Of a stretch of 35,052 nucleotides of DNA, positions 15,970 through 24,181 are shown piece after piece. The stretch spans positions 1 to 35,052 of the forward strand of contig JAEZGY010000066.1 of the NCBI GenBank assembly GCA_023416695.1, written 5' to 3'. Each line of letters opens with the position of its first letter. The first letter of the stretch is position 1. The position numbers and the translations under genes are program-made. The DNA comes from Bacillota bacterium (lineage in GTDB: Bacteria; Bacillota; Clostridia; Lachnospirales; Lachnospiraceae). The notes under the pieces were generated by a model, which was given only the letters and a program-made list of their open reading frames with translations, searched no databases and was not told where the DNA came from.

Positions 15970-16968
15970 CTAGGTTCTTAAGTGTTTTGCAAACCGTATA
16001 TCATCGCCATATATATTAAGAAAGGTATAATCTCCCATAATTCTTGAGCAGATTCTTTCACTATAGGTTGCAGATAATTCATCAGGTGTTAAATTGGTTG
16101 ATATTATGGTACATTTTTTTAGTAAATGGCGTTCGTTAATGCAGTTGTATAACTCACTTGTAACAAAGCTATTGTTTAACTCTGTTCCAAGGTCGTCTAT
16201 AATAAAAACATCACAATGGTATATAAAGTCCTCTTCCATATTCATAGGCTGTTTATATTGTTCGCTGTTTTTGCCAAACCTATTCCTCTCTAACAACTCA
16301 AATAGTTGATAGGAGGTGAGATAGAGAACGGTAACTCCTTTGTGTAGTAGTTCATTGGCAATAGAATTGGCCAAAAAGGTTTTCCCTACACCAGCATTAC
16401 CATAGATAAGAAGATTTTGATAATTCTCTGGCACTTTATCAATAAAGTCTTTACATAGAGTGACTACTTTTAAAATATTTTGATAAGGGGTTAACCCTGT
16501 AATAGGGTTTATTACATCTTTGGAATAGTAATCGTAGCAGAAACTATTAAAATTCTCTTTTTTTATAATTTCTTGAATGGTAGATTGAGAATATAGAAGG
16601 TCTACAACAGCTTGCTTAAAACACTGGCATTTCTCCTGATCCACCTGGCCAGTGTCCTTACAAATATTACAGGTATAAACAGGATTAAGGTAATCCATAG
16701 GGAAACCATTGGACATAAGTAACTCTGTTTTACAACACATAAGCTCTTTATTTTTCTCCCTCAATTCCTCTATGGCAGAGGGTTCTCCCTTGATAGCGAG
16801 TTTGGCTGCCTCTATGGATTGATTAATGAGTTCTTCGTCAATCTGTCTTAAGGCGGGGATCCTAGAATAGGCCTTTTGCTGGCGCTGCTTCATAATATGT
16901 TTATTTTCTAGTTTTCTACTGTCATATTCTCTTTGTATCATATCATACTGCCAGTTGGTAAGAGCCAT
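15970..16968 (-). CDS. DnaC/DnaI-like ATP-binding helicase loader
   Basis: A 332-residue protein. The N-terminal part is helical and carries a cysteine cluster CNICKDTG...CQC (C100, C103, C114, C116), probably a zinc site. The AAA+ domain has Walker A GNAGVGKT (190-197), Walker B DVFIIDDLGTE (about 253-263) and the sensor STNL. This is the DnaC/IstB-like ATPase group that loads the replicative helicase. Its partner here is the DnaD-domain gene just upstream (13 bp), as in many clostridia where the two replace the Bacillus DnaB-DnaI arrangement. No insertion-sequence gene is nearby, which argues against an IstB transposition helper. Confidence 0.88.
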   Translation of the reverse strand: MALTNWQYDMIQREYDSRKLENKHIMKQRQQKAYSRIPALRQIDEELINQSIEAAKLAIKGEPSAIEELREKNKELMCCKTELLMSNGFPMDYLNPVYTCNICKDTGQVDQEKCQCFKQAVVDLLYSQSTIQEIIKKENFNSFCYDYYSKDVINPITGLTPYQNILKVVTLCKDFIDKVPENYQNLLIYGNAGVGKTFLANSIANELLHKGVTVLYLTSYQLFELLERNRFGKNSEQYKQPMNMEEDFIYHCDVFIIDDLGTELNNSFVTSELYNCINERHLLKKCTIISTNLTPDELSATYSERICSRIMGDYTFLNIYGDDIRFAKHLRT

Positions 16969-16981
16969 TTACGTTGTCCTC

Positions 16982-18094
16982 CTATTGCTTCTTTAATAAA
17001 AGCTGCTCCATTTTCTGAAAATCTTCCTTGGTGTAATTACGTTGGGTAAAATTATTAAATTTATTTGCTGGGGCTTTATTCACAACAGGTTGCTTTGGTA
17101 ACTTAGGTTGAGAATTCTGTTTCAAGTATGCCTCATCTAATCGTTTCACCTCAGCTAAGGTTTTCACCTTTTTCGTCGCCCAACTATCTAAAATGCGGTC
17201 TGCATATTTAAAATCTGGCTTATTAACCTTAATTAGAGTACGATTACATGCTTCAATAATCAACTCTAAAGGCATACTATACTTCATAATCCAGCGTGTA
17301 ATAAACTGTATCTCAATATCACCTAGGGCTCTATTAAGACCAAAGGCTTTATTTATTGCCTGATAGGTTTTATTATACTGATTGGTATATAGCCTTGCTT
17401 TTTCCTCCGTATCTATGCCTTCGTTGGCCCAGGATAAGGCTACCGCTTCCACATAATTAGAATTTTTCTTCCCATTAGAAATACAATGTTCATATAAAAA
17501 CATGATCAAATCAGAAGAAAATCCAACCCCCTCATAAAGATATAGAATCAGCTGCATATCAGTAGGTTTTAGCGGCCGCTGCATATAGCTTTCCACGGCA
17601 CCCATTATCAGCTTTACATTATTATCCTTAGTTAGCTCATTAATTTGAGCCTTCGTATACGTAGGCTTATCAAATTGTGTGGCTTTCACGGTTTTATCAG
17701 AAGTATTAAGAATATCATTTGTAGAAAGAGCGAGAGCAGAGCTCGTATTGTTTGCGGTTAGAGTGCCTGCCTCAGCGGAGTCTTCCGTAATCTGTGATGG
17801 GCTATTAAAGGTGATATTTGTAATCTGATTGCGTTCGTCTCTAGCTACGGTAATCAGTTGAACCTTTTCCCAGTAAGTGATAGCTCTAAGAATGTCCTTC
17901 TCAGTATCATCTAAACGATCAGCAATGGTAGAAATACTTAAATTTTCAAATAATTGATTACTTAAGCAGCGCAGTAAATACAAGTACACTTTTACATAGG
18001 CACCGTTAGCAGTCGGCATATAATTATCTATAAATATGTTTGAAATGACCGTCACATCATTAGTATGATTGGTCCTAAGAGATATAGTATTCAT
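16982..18094 (-). CDS. DnaD-domain replication protein
   Basis: A 370-residue protein. The N-terminal ~100 residues form a winged-helix-like part (GAYVKVYLYLLRCL, STIADRLDDTEKDILRAITY). A variable Ser/Thr-rich linker follows. The C-terminal DnaD domain (about 185-320) includes the diagnostic YADRILDSW. Such proteins remodel origin DNA and help recruit the helicase loader, encoded next. I place the start at 18094, behind GGGAGG; a longer frame starts at 18133, but that ATG overlaps a TATAAT on the same strand and has no ribosome-binding site. The upstream gap has several DnaA-box-like sequences, suggesting control by DnaA. Confidence 0.87.
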   Translation of the reverse strand: MNTISLRTNHTNDVTVISNIFIDNYMPTANGAYVKVYLYLLRCLSNQLFENLSISTIADRLDDTEKDILRAITYWEKVQLITVARDERNQITNITFNSPSQITEDSAEAGTLTANNTSSALALSTNDILNTSDKTVKATQFDKPTYTKAQINELTKDNNVKLIMGAVESYMQRPLKPTDMQLILYLYEGVGFSSDLIMFLYEHCISNGKKNSNYVEAVALSWANEGIDTEEKARLYTNQYNKTYQAINKAFGLNRALGDIEIQFITRWIMKYSMPLELIIEACNRTLIKVNKPDFKYADRILDSWATKKVKTLAEVKRLDEAYLKQNSQPKLPKQPVVNKAPANKFNNFTQRNYTKEDFQKMEQLLLKKQ

Positions 18095-18131
18095 ATTGCC
18101 TCCCAAAAATAATTCTTTACAAGTAAACATC

Positions 18132-18137
18132 ATTATA
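18132..18137 (-). promoter_or_regulatory. -10 element of the dnaD-dnaC promoter
   Basis: Perfect TATAAT on the minus strand (18137-18132), about 38 bp before the chosen dnaD start. The -35 is not convincing. It helps to exclude the longer reading frame starting at 18133. Confidence 0.5.
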
Positions 18138-18196
18138 GCACAGAAAAAAAATTAAGAAAATAGGCGATTTCAAATACTAGGCATGTAGAATTAATT

Positions 18197-18388
18197 TGTG
18201 GATTGTGTGGAATAAGTGGATAACATTGCAGAAAAAGTAATGTAAATTATTGTAAAAAATGGCGAAAACCAAGTGGATAAAGAGATTTTAGCACGTAGAA
18301 TCAATTAAAATAGTAAATAAGTGGAGATAAAAATATCCACAACCTTATTTGAAAAAAATGTTGATAAGGTTGTGGATAAAGTGGATAA
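18197..18388. promoter_or_regulatory. cluster of DnaA-box-like sequences between murC and dnaD
   Basis: Compared with TGTGGATAA (complement of TTATCCACA): perfect at 18371-18379; one mismatch at 18215-18223, 18272-18280 and 18380-18388 (AGTGGATAA); one mismatch in the opposite orientation at 18333-18341 (ATATCCACA); two mismatches at 18197-18205 and 18206-18214. Seven sites occur in under 200 bp of AT-rich non-coding DNA upstream of replication-initiation genes. Confidence 0.6.
18334..18378 (-). terminator. terminator of murC, with DnaA-box sequence in its arms
   Basis: A perfect 15-bp inverted repeat (18334-18348 and 18364-18378), 15-nt loop, followed on the minus strand by TATTTTTAT. It lies just after the murC stop. 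Confidence 0.7.
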
Positions 18389-19771
18389 CTATTTGCCAAG
18401 AAGAGCTTCACCAATGGTTACAACATCTCCTGCACCCATAGTTATCAACAGATCACCGTTAGTACAATTTTCTAATAAAAAGTTTTCAATTTCATCAAAA
18501 CTAGGGAAATAATAGGCATCTACTCCCGCATCTTTTAAGAGTTTTAGAATGTCTTTGGAGGAAATGTCTCCTGGATTAGCCTCTCTGGCAGCATAAATAT
18601 CAGCTAGAACAACATGGTCTGCCAAAGAGAGAGTCTCAGCAAATTCGTTTAAAAAGGCTTTCGTTCTGGTATAGGTATGTGGTTGGAATACACACCATAC
18701 TTCATTGGCAGGATATCGTTTGGCAGCGTTTAATGTAGCTGCAATTTCTGTTGGATGATGAGCATAGTCATCGATAATCGTAACTCCGCCAATCTTTCCT
18801 TTTAATTCAAATCGACGATCTGTACCTTGGAAATGGTCTAGACCATCCTGGGCGTCATCTAAAGAGATTCCTGCGAAAACGGCAGCAGCAATTGCGGCTA
18901 AGGAATTAGAAATATTGTGTATACCTACAACAGATAAATGCATATGTCGTACAAAGTTTCCTTCTATATATAAGTCATACTCACCAAAGCCCTGTTCATT
19001 AAAGCAGATATTCTCCGCTGCATAGTCAAAACTATCTTTGTCAAAACCGTAGGAAACAACCTTACAGCTCAGATCGGAAAACAGAGTTTTATAGTCCTTT
19101 ATTTCACCATTAACAATTAAAGCACCATCTTGTGGTAATCTCTTTGCAAACAGGTAGAAGGAATTTCGTATATCGTCTAAATCTTTAAAAAAGTCTAGAT
19201 GATCTGCTTCTATATTTAATATAATACTAATCTTTGGGTTGAATTTCAGAAAACTATTAGTATATTCACAGGCCTCTGTTATAAAGTTCTCACTATGCCC
19301 TATTCTAAGATTGCCATTAATTTCCTTCAGAATACCTCCAACAGAAATGGTTGGATCTTTCTTTGCAGATAGAAAGATATGGGAAAGCATGGAAGTAGTT
19401 GTGGTCTTGCCATGGGTTCCAGAAACTGCTATGGGAGTGTCATAGTTAGCCATTACCTGACCTACCATCTCAGCTCGATCCATCATAGGAATTCCAGCCT
19501 CCTTGGCAGCTACAAATTCTGGGTTAAAACTGCTAATAGCAGCGGTATAAACTACTAAATCAATATTACTAGTTATATTAGAGGCCTTTTGTCCATAAAA
19601 TATATGGATGCCTTTAGATTCTAAGTGGGTAGTTATCTTGCTTTCCTTCATGTCTGAACCGCTAATAGTAAAGCCTTCACTATGTAACAATTCAGCAAAA
19701 GCACTCATACTAATACCACCAATGCCCATAAAGTAAATATGGCATGGGTGATCAAAATCAATCTTATACAT
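18389..19771 (-). CDS. murC: UDP-N-acetylmuramate--L-alanine ligase
   Basis: A 460-residue cytoplasmic Mur ligase that adds the first amino acid of the peptidoglycan stem peptide. Seen: the UDP-sugar binding IYFMGIGGISMSAFAELL, the ATP loop AVSGTHGKTTTTSML, the EADHLDFF-type central motif, GTDRRFELKG, DDYAHHPTE and FQPHTYTRT, all hallmarks of MurC. The frame extends upstream to 19888, but a promoter -10 lies at 19818-19823, so translation should begin at the ATG at 19771 or the TTG at 19777 (AGGACG behind). The resulting length is normal for MurC. It has its own promoter and ends at the hairpin beside the DnaA-box cluster. Confidence 0.95.
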   Translation of the reverse strand: MYKIDFDHPCHIYFMGIGGISMSAFAELLHSEGFTISGSDMKESKITTHLESKGIHIFYGQKASNITSNIDLVVYTAAISSFNPEFVAAKEAGIPMMDRAEMVGQVMANYDTPIAVSGTHGKTTTTSMLSHIFLSAKKDPTISVGGILKEINGNLRIGHSENFITEACEYTNSFLKFNPKISIILNIEADHLDFFKDLDDIRNSFYLFAKRLPQDGALIVNGEIKDYKTLFSDLSCKVVSYGFDKDSFDYAAENICFNEQGFGEYDLYIEGNFVRHMHLSVVGIHNISNSLAAIAAAVFAGISLDDAQDGLDHFQGTDRRFELKGKIGGVTIIDDYAHHPTEIAATLNAAKRYPANEVWCVFQPHTYTRTKAFLNEFAETLSLADHVVLADIYAAREANPGDISSKDILKLLKDAGVDAYYFPSFDEIENFLLENCTNGDLLITMGAGDVVTIGEALLGK

Positions 19772-19817
19772 GTACAATACACGTCCTATTCTATAAATTA
19801 TTGGGGAATCTATTGTT

Positions 19818-19845
19818 ATTATAACCATTTGAATTAAAAATACAA
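19818..19845 (-). promoter_or_regulatory. promoter of murC
   Basis: Minus strand: TTGTAT (19845-19840), 16-bp spacer, TATAAT (19823-19818). The start falls near 19811, about 40 nt before the chosen murC start codon. Confidence 0.65.
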
Positions 19846-20017
19846 TACATTTGGAAAAGAAGACCTTTTGTTTTATGCAAATCACCAATTTTTATTCTAA
19901 AAAAAATAAAATGATTATGCATAAATAATTTTCTTTGCAATTTTATTCTTAAATCGCAGAAAAATGATTAAAATGAGTAAAAGATTAGCAATATTTGTTC
20001 ACTTTTTTGAATATTCA

Positions 20018-20026
20018 TGGTATAAT
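20018..20026 (+). promoter_or_regulatory. extended -10 promoter of glgC
   Basis: TGGTATAAT, an extended -10, 33 bp before the GTG at 20059. The best -35 is TTCACT (19999-20004, 16-bp spacer), a weak match. Confidence 0.55.
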
Positions 20027-20058
20027 TATAAAGGAATCTTACAGCAAGGGGTGATTAC

Positions 20059-21330
20059 GTGATTAGGAAAGAAATGATTGCCATGCTTTTAGCGGGTGGA
20101 CAAGGATCCCGCTTGGGCGTATTAACTGCCAAGGTTGCGAAACCAGCGGTGGCGTTTGGAGGAAAATATCGAATAATAGACTTTCCTCTAAGTAATTGTA
20201 TTAACTCAGGTGTAGATACAGTGGGTGTACTTACTCAGTACCAACCATTGCGTCTAAATACACATATAGGAATTGGTATTCCATGGGATCTAGATCGTAA
20301 TATTGGAGGAGTTTCTATACTACCACCTTACGAGAAGAGCACAAGCAGCGAGTGGTATACAGGAACAGCCAATGCCATATATCAGAACTTAGAATATATG
20401 GAATATTATAAGCCTGAATATGTACTTATTTTGGGTGGAGATCACATCTATAAGATGGATTATGAAGTTATGTTGGAATACCATAAAGCTAATCATGCGG
20501 ATATTACCTTGGCCACAATACCAGTGCCTATGGAAGAAGCCTCACGATTTGGTGTGGTGATTACAGATGAGAACAAGAAAATTCTAGAGTTTGAAGAGAA
20601 ACCAGCCAACCCTAGAAGTAACTTGGCAAGTATGGGTATATATATCTTCTCATGGAAGGTATTAAGAGAAGCGCTTATCACATTGAAGGACCAGCCTGGT
20701 TGTGATTTTGGAAAACATATTATTCCTTATTGTCATGAGCGTGGAGACAGAGTGTTTGCATATGAGTATAATGGCTACTGGAAGGATGTTGGAACACTTT
20801 CATCTTATTGGGAAGCGAATATGGAATTGATTGATTTAGTTCCAGTTTTTAATTTGTATGAGGAGTTCTGGAAGATATATACCAAGAGTGATACTCTTCC
20901 ACCGCAGTATATTTCTGAGAATGCGGAGATTAATAGAGCTATTATAGGCGAAGGCACAGAGATATTCGGTAAGGTAACAAATTCAGTTATTGGATCAGGT
21001 GTTACAATCGAGGAAGGCTGTGAAATTCGAGATTCCATTATTATGAACGGAGCTGTCATACATAAAAACAGTTACATTAATAAAGGAATTATTGCTGACC
21101 GAGTTGTGATTGGCGAGAATGTGCGAATTGGTGTTGGTGAAGATGTGCCTAATAAAATAAAACCTGATATTTATGCGGATGGTCTTGCAACCATTGGTGA
21201 GAATTCAGTGATCCCGGACAATGTTGAGATTGGTAAGAATACAGCAATATCCGGACATACTGTTGCTAGTGATTATGTAGATAATAAGCTTTTAAGCGGA
21301 GAGACATTGATAAAGGCAGGTGACAGATAA
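20059..21330 (+). CDS. glgC: glucose-1-phosphate adenylyltransferase, catalytic subunit
   Basis: A 423-residue enzyme making ADP-glucose from glucose 1-phosphate and ATP, the committed step of glycogen synthesis. Seen: the nucleotide loop MLLAGGQGSRLGVLT with the following KPAVAFGGKYRIIDF, LILGGDHIYKMDY (catalytic Asp), FEEKP, and a C-terminal left-handed beta-helix of hexapeptide repeats (about 290-400: ISENAEINRAIIGEGTEIFG and similar). Start is GTG behind AAGGGG. It overlaps glgD by one base (TAATG), so the two subunits are co-translated. A GlgC/GlgD heteromer is known for several Firmicutes. Confidence 0.96.
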   Translation: MIRKEMIAMLLAGGQGSRLGVLTAKVAKPAVAFGGKYRIIDFPLSNCINSGVDTVGVLTQYQPLRLNTHIGIGIPWDLDRNIGGVSILPPYEKSTSSEWYTGTANAIYQNLEYMEYYKPEYVLILGGDHIYKMDYEVMLEYHKANHADITLATIPVPMEEASRFGVVITDENKKILEFEEKPANPRSNLASMGIYIFSWKVLREALITLKDQPGCDFGKHIIPYCHERGDRVFAYEYNGYWKDVGTLSSYWEANMELIDLVPVFNLYEEFWKIYTKSDTLPPQYISENAEINRAIIGEGTEIFGKVTNSVIGSGVTIEEGCEIRDSIIMNGAVIHKNSYINKGIIADRVVIGENVRIGVGEDVPNKIKPDIYADGLATIGENSVIPDNVEIGKNTAISGHTVASDYVDNKLLSGETLIKAGDR

Positions 21331-22451
21331 TGCGGGCAATAGGAATTATTTTAGCAGGTGGCAACAGTAACAAGATGGGCAAGTTAACTAGCCGTAGGGC
21401 GATTGCTGCAATGCCGATTGCAGGCGGTTACCGCAGTATTGATTTTGCACTTAGCAATATGTCTAATTCTCATATTCAGAAGGTTGCAGTTTACACTCAA
21501 TACAACGCTAAGTCACTTACTGAACATATGAATTCCTCCAAATGGTGGGATTTTGGAAGAAAGCAGGGAGGCTTGTATGTCTTTACACCAGCCATAACTG
21601 CGGATAATGGATTCTGGTATCGTGGTACTGCAGATGCTATGTATCAGAACATTAATTTCTTAAAGAATAGTCATGAGCCATATGTTGTGATTGCATCTGG
21701 AGATGGCGTTTATAAAATGGATTATAGCAAGGTTTTAGAATATCATATAGATAAAAAGGCTGACATTACCATAGTTACCAAGAGACTTTCTGCTACTGAG
21801 GAAGCTAACCGATTTGGATGTGTAGAGGTAGATGGTGAGAATCGGATTACTAGATTTGAGGAGAAGCCGATTATATCCAACAGCAGTTTGGTTTCTGCAG
21901 GTATTTACATTATTCGTAGAAGACAGTTGATTGAGTTCTTGGAGGCAGCAGACCAAGAAGAGAGACATGATTTTGTTCAGGATATCATTGCGCGTCATAC
22001 AGGTGTGAAGCGAATCTATTCCTATGAATTTGATGGCTACTGGAGTAACATTGCTACAGTAGAATCTTACTATAATACAAATATGGATTTCTTAAATAGA
22101 GGTATTCGTAACTATTTCTATAGACAGTATCCACATGTTTACTCTAAAGTAGAGGATCTTCCACCAGCGAAGTACAATAAAGGATGTAAGGTGAATAACA
22201 GTCTTATTTCCAGTGGATGTATTATTAATGGTGAGGTTAGTAATTCTATCTTGTTTAAGAAAGCCTATATTGGTAATAACACAGTAATTAAGAATTCTAT
22301 CATCTTAAATGATGTGTTTATAGGGGATAATACTTACATTGAAAATTGTATTGTGGAGAGTAGAGATACAATTAGAGCAAATTCCACTTATGTGGGAGAA
22401 CCAGGACACCCTCGTGTTGTGGTAGAACATAATGAAAGATATATATTGTAA
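21330..22451 (+). CDS. glgD: GlgD, regulatory-type ADP-glucose pyrophosphorylase subunit
   Basis: A 373-residue paralogue of GlgC. The N-terminal loop is altered to ILAGGNSNKMGKLTSRRAIA, and the IPWDLD region becomes SSKWWDFGRKQGG. The Asp loop reads IASGDGVYKMDY and FEEKP is kept. The C-terminal hexapeptide-repeat domain is shorter. These changes are those of GlgD proteins, which have little or no activity alone but raise GlgC activity in the heteromer. The ATG overlaps the glgC stop. No clear terminator separates it from spoVG; 100 bp lie between. Confidence 0.94.
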   Translation: MRAIGIILAGGNSNKMGKLTSRRAIAAMPIAGGYRSIDFALSNMSNSHIQKVAVYTQYNAKSLTEHMNSSKWWDFGRKQGGLYVFTPAITADNGFWYRGTADAMYQNINFLKNSHEPYVVIASGDGVYKMDYSKVLEYHIDKKADITIVTKRLSATEEANRFGCVEVDGENRITRFEEKPIISNSSLVSAGIYIIRRRQLIEFLEAADQEERHDFVQDIIARHTGVKRIYSYEFDGYWSNIATVESYYNTNMDFLNRGIRNYFYRQYPHVYSKVEDLPPAKYNKGCKVNNSLISSGCIINGEVSNSILFKKAYIGNNTVIKNSIILNDVFIGDNTYIENCIVESRDTIRANSTYVGEPGHPRVVVEHNERYIL

Positions 22452-22551
22452 TAGAGGAGTTTATAGCAGATATAAAATTGGGAGGAGGCCTTATTGGACG
22501 AATCCCACATTATATAAAACTAATATACAATAGCTAAAGGGGGTACAGACA

Positions 22552-22830
22552 GTGCAAATTACTGACGTTAGGGTGCGTAAAGTAGCTAAGGAAGGCAAGA
22601 TGAAAGCTGTAGTATCAATTACCTTGGATAATGAATTTGTAGTTCATGACATCAAGGTTATTGAAGGAGAGAAGGGGCTTTTTATTGCAATGCCTAGTAG
22701 ACGTGCTGGAGATGGCGAATATCGCGATATTGCTCATCCTATTAATTCTGAGACAAGAGACAGAATTCAAAAAATTATTATCGAAAAGTATGAGATGGCA
22801 CTTACAGATAATGATTCTGTAGAGGAATAA
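22552..22830 (+). CDS. spoVG: septation/RNA-binding regulator SpoVG
   Basis: A 92-residue protein with the family pattern QITDVRVRKVAKEGKMKAVV, DNEFVVHDIKVIEGEKGLFI and AMPSRRAGDGEYRDIAHPIN. SpoVG proteins are small nucleic-acid-binding regulators affecting septation, sporulation and virulence genes in Firmicutes. Start is GTG behind a strong AAAGGGGG. I find no convincing sigma-H promoter upstream, although spoVG of Bacillus is the classic sigma-H gene. A hairpin at 22889-22920 probably ends the message. Confidence 0.96.
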   Translation: MQITDVRVRKVAKEGKMKAVVSITLDNEFVVHDIKVIEGEKGLFIAMPSRRAGDGEYRDIAHPINSETRDRIQKIIIEKYEMALTDNDSVEE

Positions 22831-22888
22831 TTCTCATAGATGGATATAACCTAGTATGAGAACTAGCCAAGATGGACAAGCAATAGGG

Positions 22889-22920
22889 AAAGAGGATGTT
22901 CTTTATAGAGCTTCCTCTTT
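22889..22920 (+). terminator. probable terminator after spoVG
   Basis: AAAGAGGA (22889-22896) pairs with TCCTCTTT (22913-22920), followed by a short T-rich stretch. The 8-bp stem is modest. Confidence 0.55.
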
Positions 22921-23020
22921 TTATTACACAAGATTACTAGTAATCTCGTATAATAAGAAGAGAAAGAAGAGAAATCTATTTGACTTAAAGGAATATGTCA
23001 TGAAATCGACAGGAGGATTT

Positions 23021-23881
23021 ATGAAATTTCTAGGTAAGTTTTTGTTGCTAGTTGGAGTCATAGGATTGGTATTGTTTTTTGTACTGACAAAATTAGATAT
23101 ATTCATTTACTTTGATCAGATGGACACAGAGTCAACCCAAGACAATAAAGAGAAGTATATAGAGAGTCTCCGAAAAGCTATGCTTGAGAGAAGTCCATCA
23201 GTCACGTTAAGTATACAAGGTAATTCTGAGGAAGTACATGGGTTTGTTAGTGATGCCATAAATCAAGCTTTTGAGGTGGATGATCCTACTACTAATTTGG
23301 ATTACGATTACCTAAGATATAACTATAAAGGAACTCAGATAACAATTAGGGGTTTATTTAATGCATATCAAGTGGAGTATAACATTAGTTATAATGAATC
23401 CAGGGAGGAGACAGAAGCTGTTCTTGCACAGGTTAGGAATATATTAAAGGCATTAAAGATATCAACTATGGATGATTACAACAAGATAAAGAGTATCCAT
23501 GATTTTATTATTTCCAATTCGTCTTATGATATTAGTGCAATCCACTCCTCAGCTTATGATAACCTAATAGGCCAAGCATCCGTGTGTCAAGGTTACGCCA
23601 TACTTACTTACCTTATGATGAAAGAGGCAGGGATTGATTGCAGAATCATCACTGGTTCTGGTAAAGGGGTAAGCCATGCATGGAATATCGTGAAATTAAA
23701 TAACCAATGGTACAATATTGATTGTACCTGGGATGATCCGATTTCAAATGATGGGAAACAACATTTAGAATATGATTATTTTTTAAAATCAGATGCGGAT
23801 TTTGTAAATCATATACGGGATTTTGAATTTAATAGCCAACAGTTCCATAATAAATATAAAATGGCAGATATCTCTTATTGA
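23021..23881 (+). CDS. membrane-anchored transglutaminase-like cysteine protease family protein
   Basis: A 286-residue protein from the ATG at 23021, chosen because AGGAGG lies immediately before it; the longer frame from 22856 runs through the spoVG terminator. An N-terminal hydrophobic helix (about 4-30) anchors it or serves as signal. The transglutaminase-core fold has the triad Cys189 (SVCQGYA), His219 (SHAWN) and Asp234 (IDCTWDDP), preceded by KIKSIHDFIISNSSYD. Such proteins act outside the cell, often on wall or surface proteins, as proteases or cross-linkers; the substrate is unknown. It stands alone, followed by a terminator. Confidence 0.88.
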   Translation: MKFLGKFLLLVGVIGLVLFFVLTKLDIFIYFDQMDTESTQDNKEKYIESLRKAMLERSPSVTLSIQGNSEEVHGFVSDAINQAFEVDDPTTNLDYDYLRYNYKGTQITIRGLFNAYQVEYNISYNESREETEAVLAQVRNILKALKISTMDDYNKIKSIHDFIISNSSYDISAIHSSAYDNLIGQASVCQGYAILTYLMMKEAGIDCRIITGSGKGVSHAWNIVKLNNQWYNIDCTWDDPISNDGKQHLEYDYFLKSDADFVNHIRDFEFNSQQFHNKYKMADISY

Positions 23882-24181
23882 ATAATCCTTTTATATTGTG
23901 TAATATATGGGTTGGTGTATACTAAAATAGCACCTTTAGGTGCTTTTTTATTGTGTATAAAATTACATTAATTTCCTATGAAGACGTATTGTTGGCTAAA
24001 TTTTCTTAAATTTACAGATTGTGCTTAATAAAAACCAAGAATAAGCCAGATGTTTATAGAAATACACTAAAAATTGTGTTAAAATTTAAGGTATGTTTGG
24101 TTGTTGGTATAGTATTCAAAGGATAACAACGTGCATTATATAAAGGGCATACTAGAATATTAAAGGAAAGAGGGATTAACT
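23882..24181. other. 300-bp gap before the rnf operon
   Basis: Holds the terminator at 23929-23944 and otherwise AT-rich non-coding DNA. A possible extended -10 for rnfC is TGGTATAGT (24105-24113), with no good -35. I looked for a Rex-type TTGTTAA/TTAACAA operator and did not find a good one. Confidence 0.4.
23929..23944 (+). terminator. terminator after the transglutaminase-like gene
   Basis: AGCACC (23929-23934), TTTA loop, GGTGCT (23939-23944), then a run of six T. Confidence 0.8.

Noticed and set aside
15970..16968. IstB transposition helper as an identity for the DnaC-like ATPase
   Set aside because: There is no transposase or terminal repeat nearby, it is paired with a DnaD-domain gene, and it carries an N-terminal Cys cluster, all favouring a helicase loader.
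22452..22551. Sigma-H promoter for spoVG (AGGAGG...GAAT near 22481-22503)
   Set aside because: The spacing between the AGGA and GAAT elements is about 13 bp, clearly shorter than in known sigma-H promoters.
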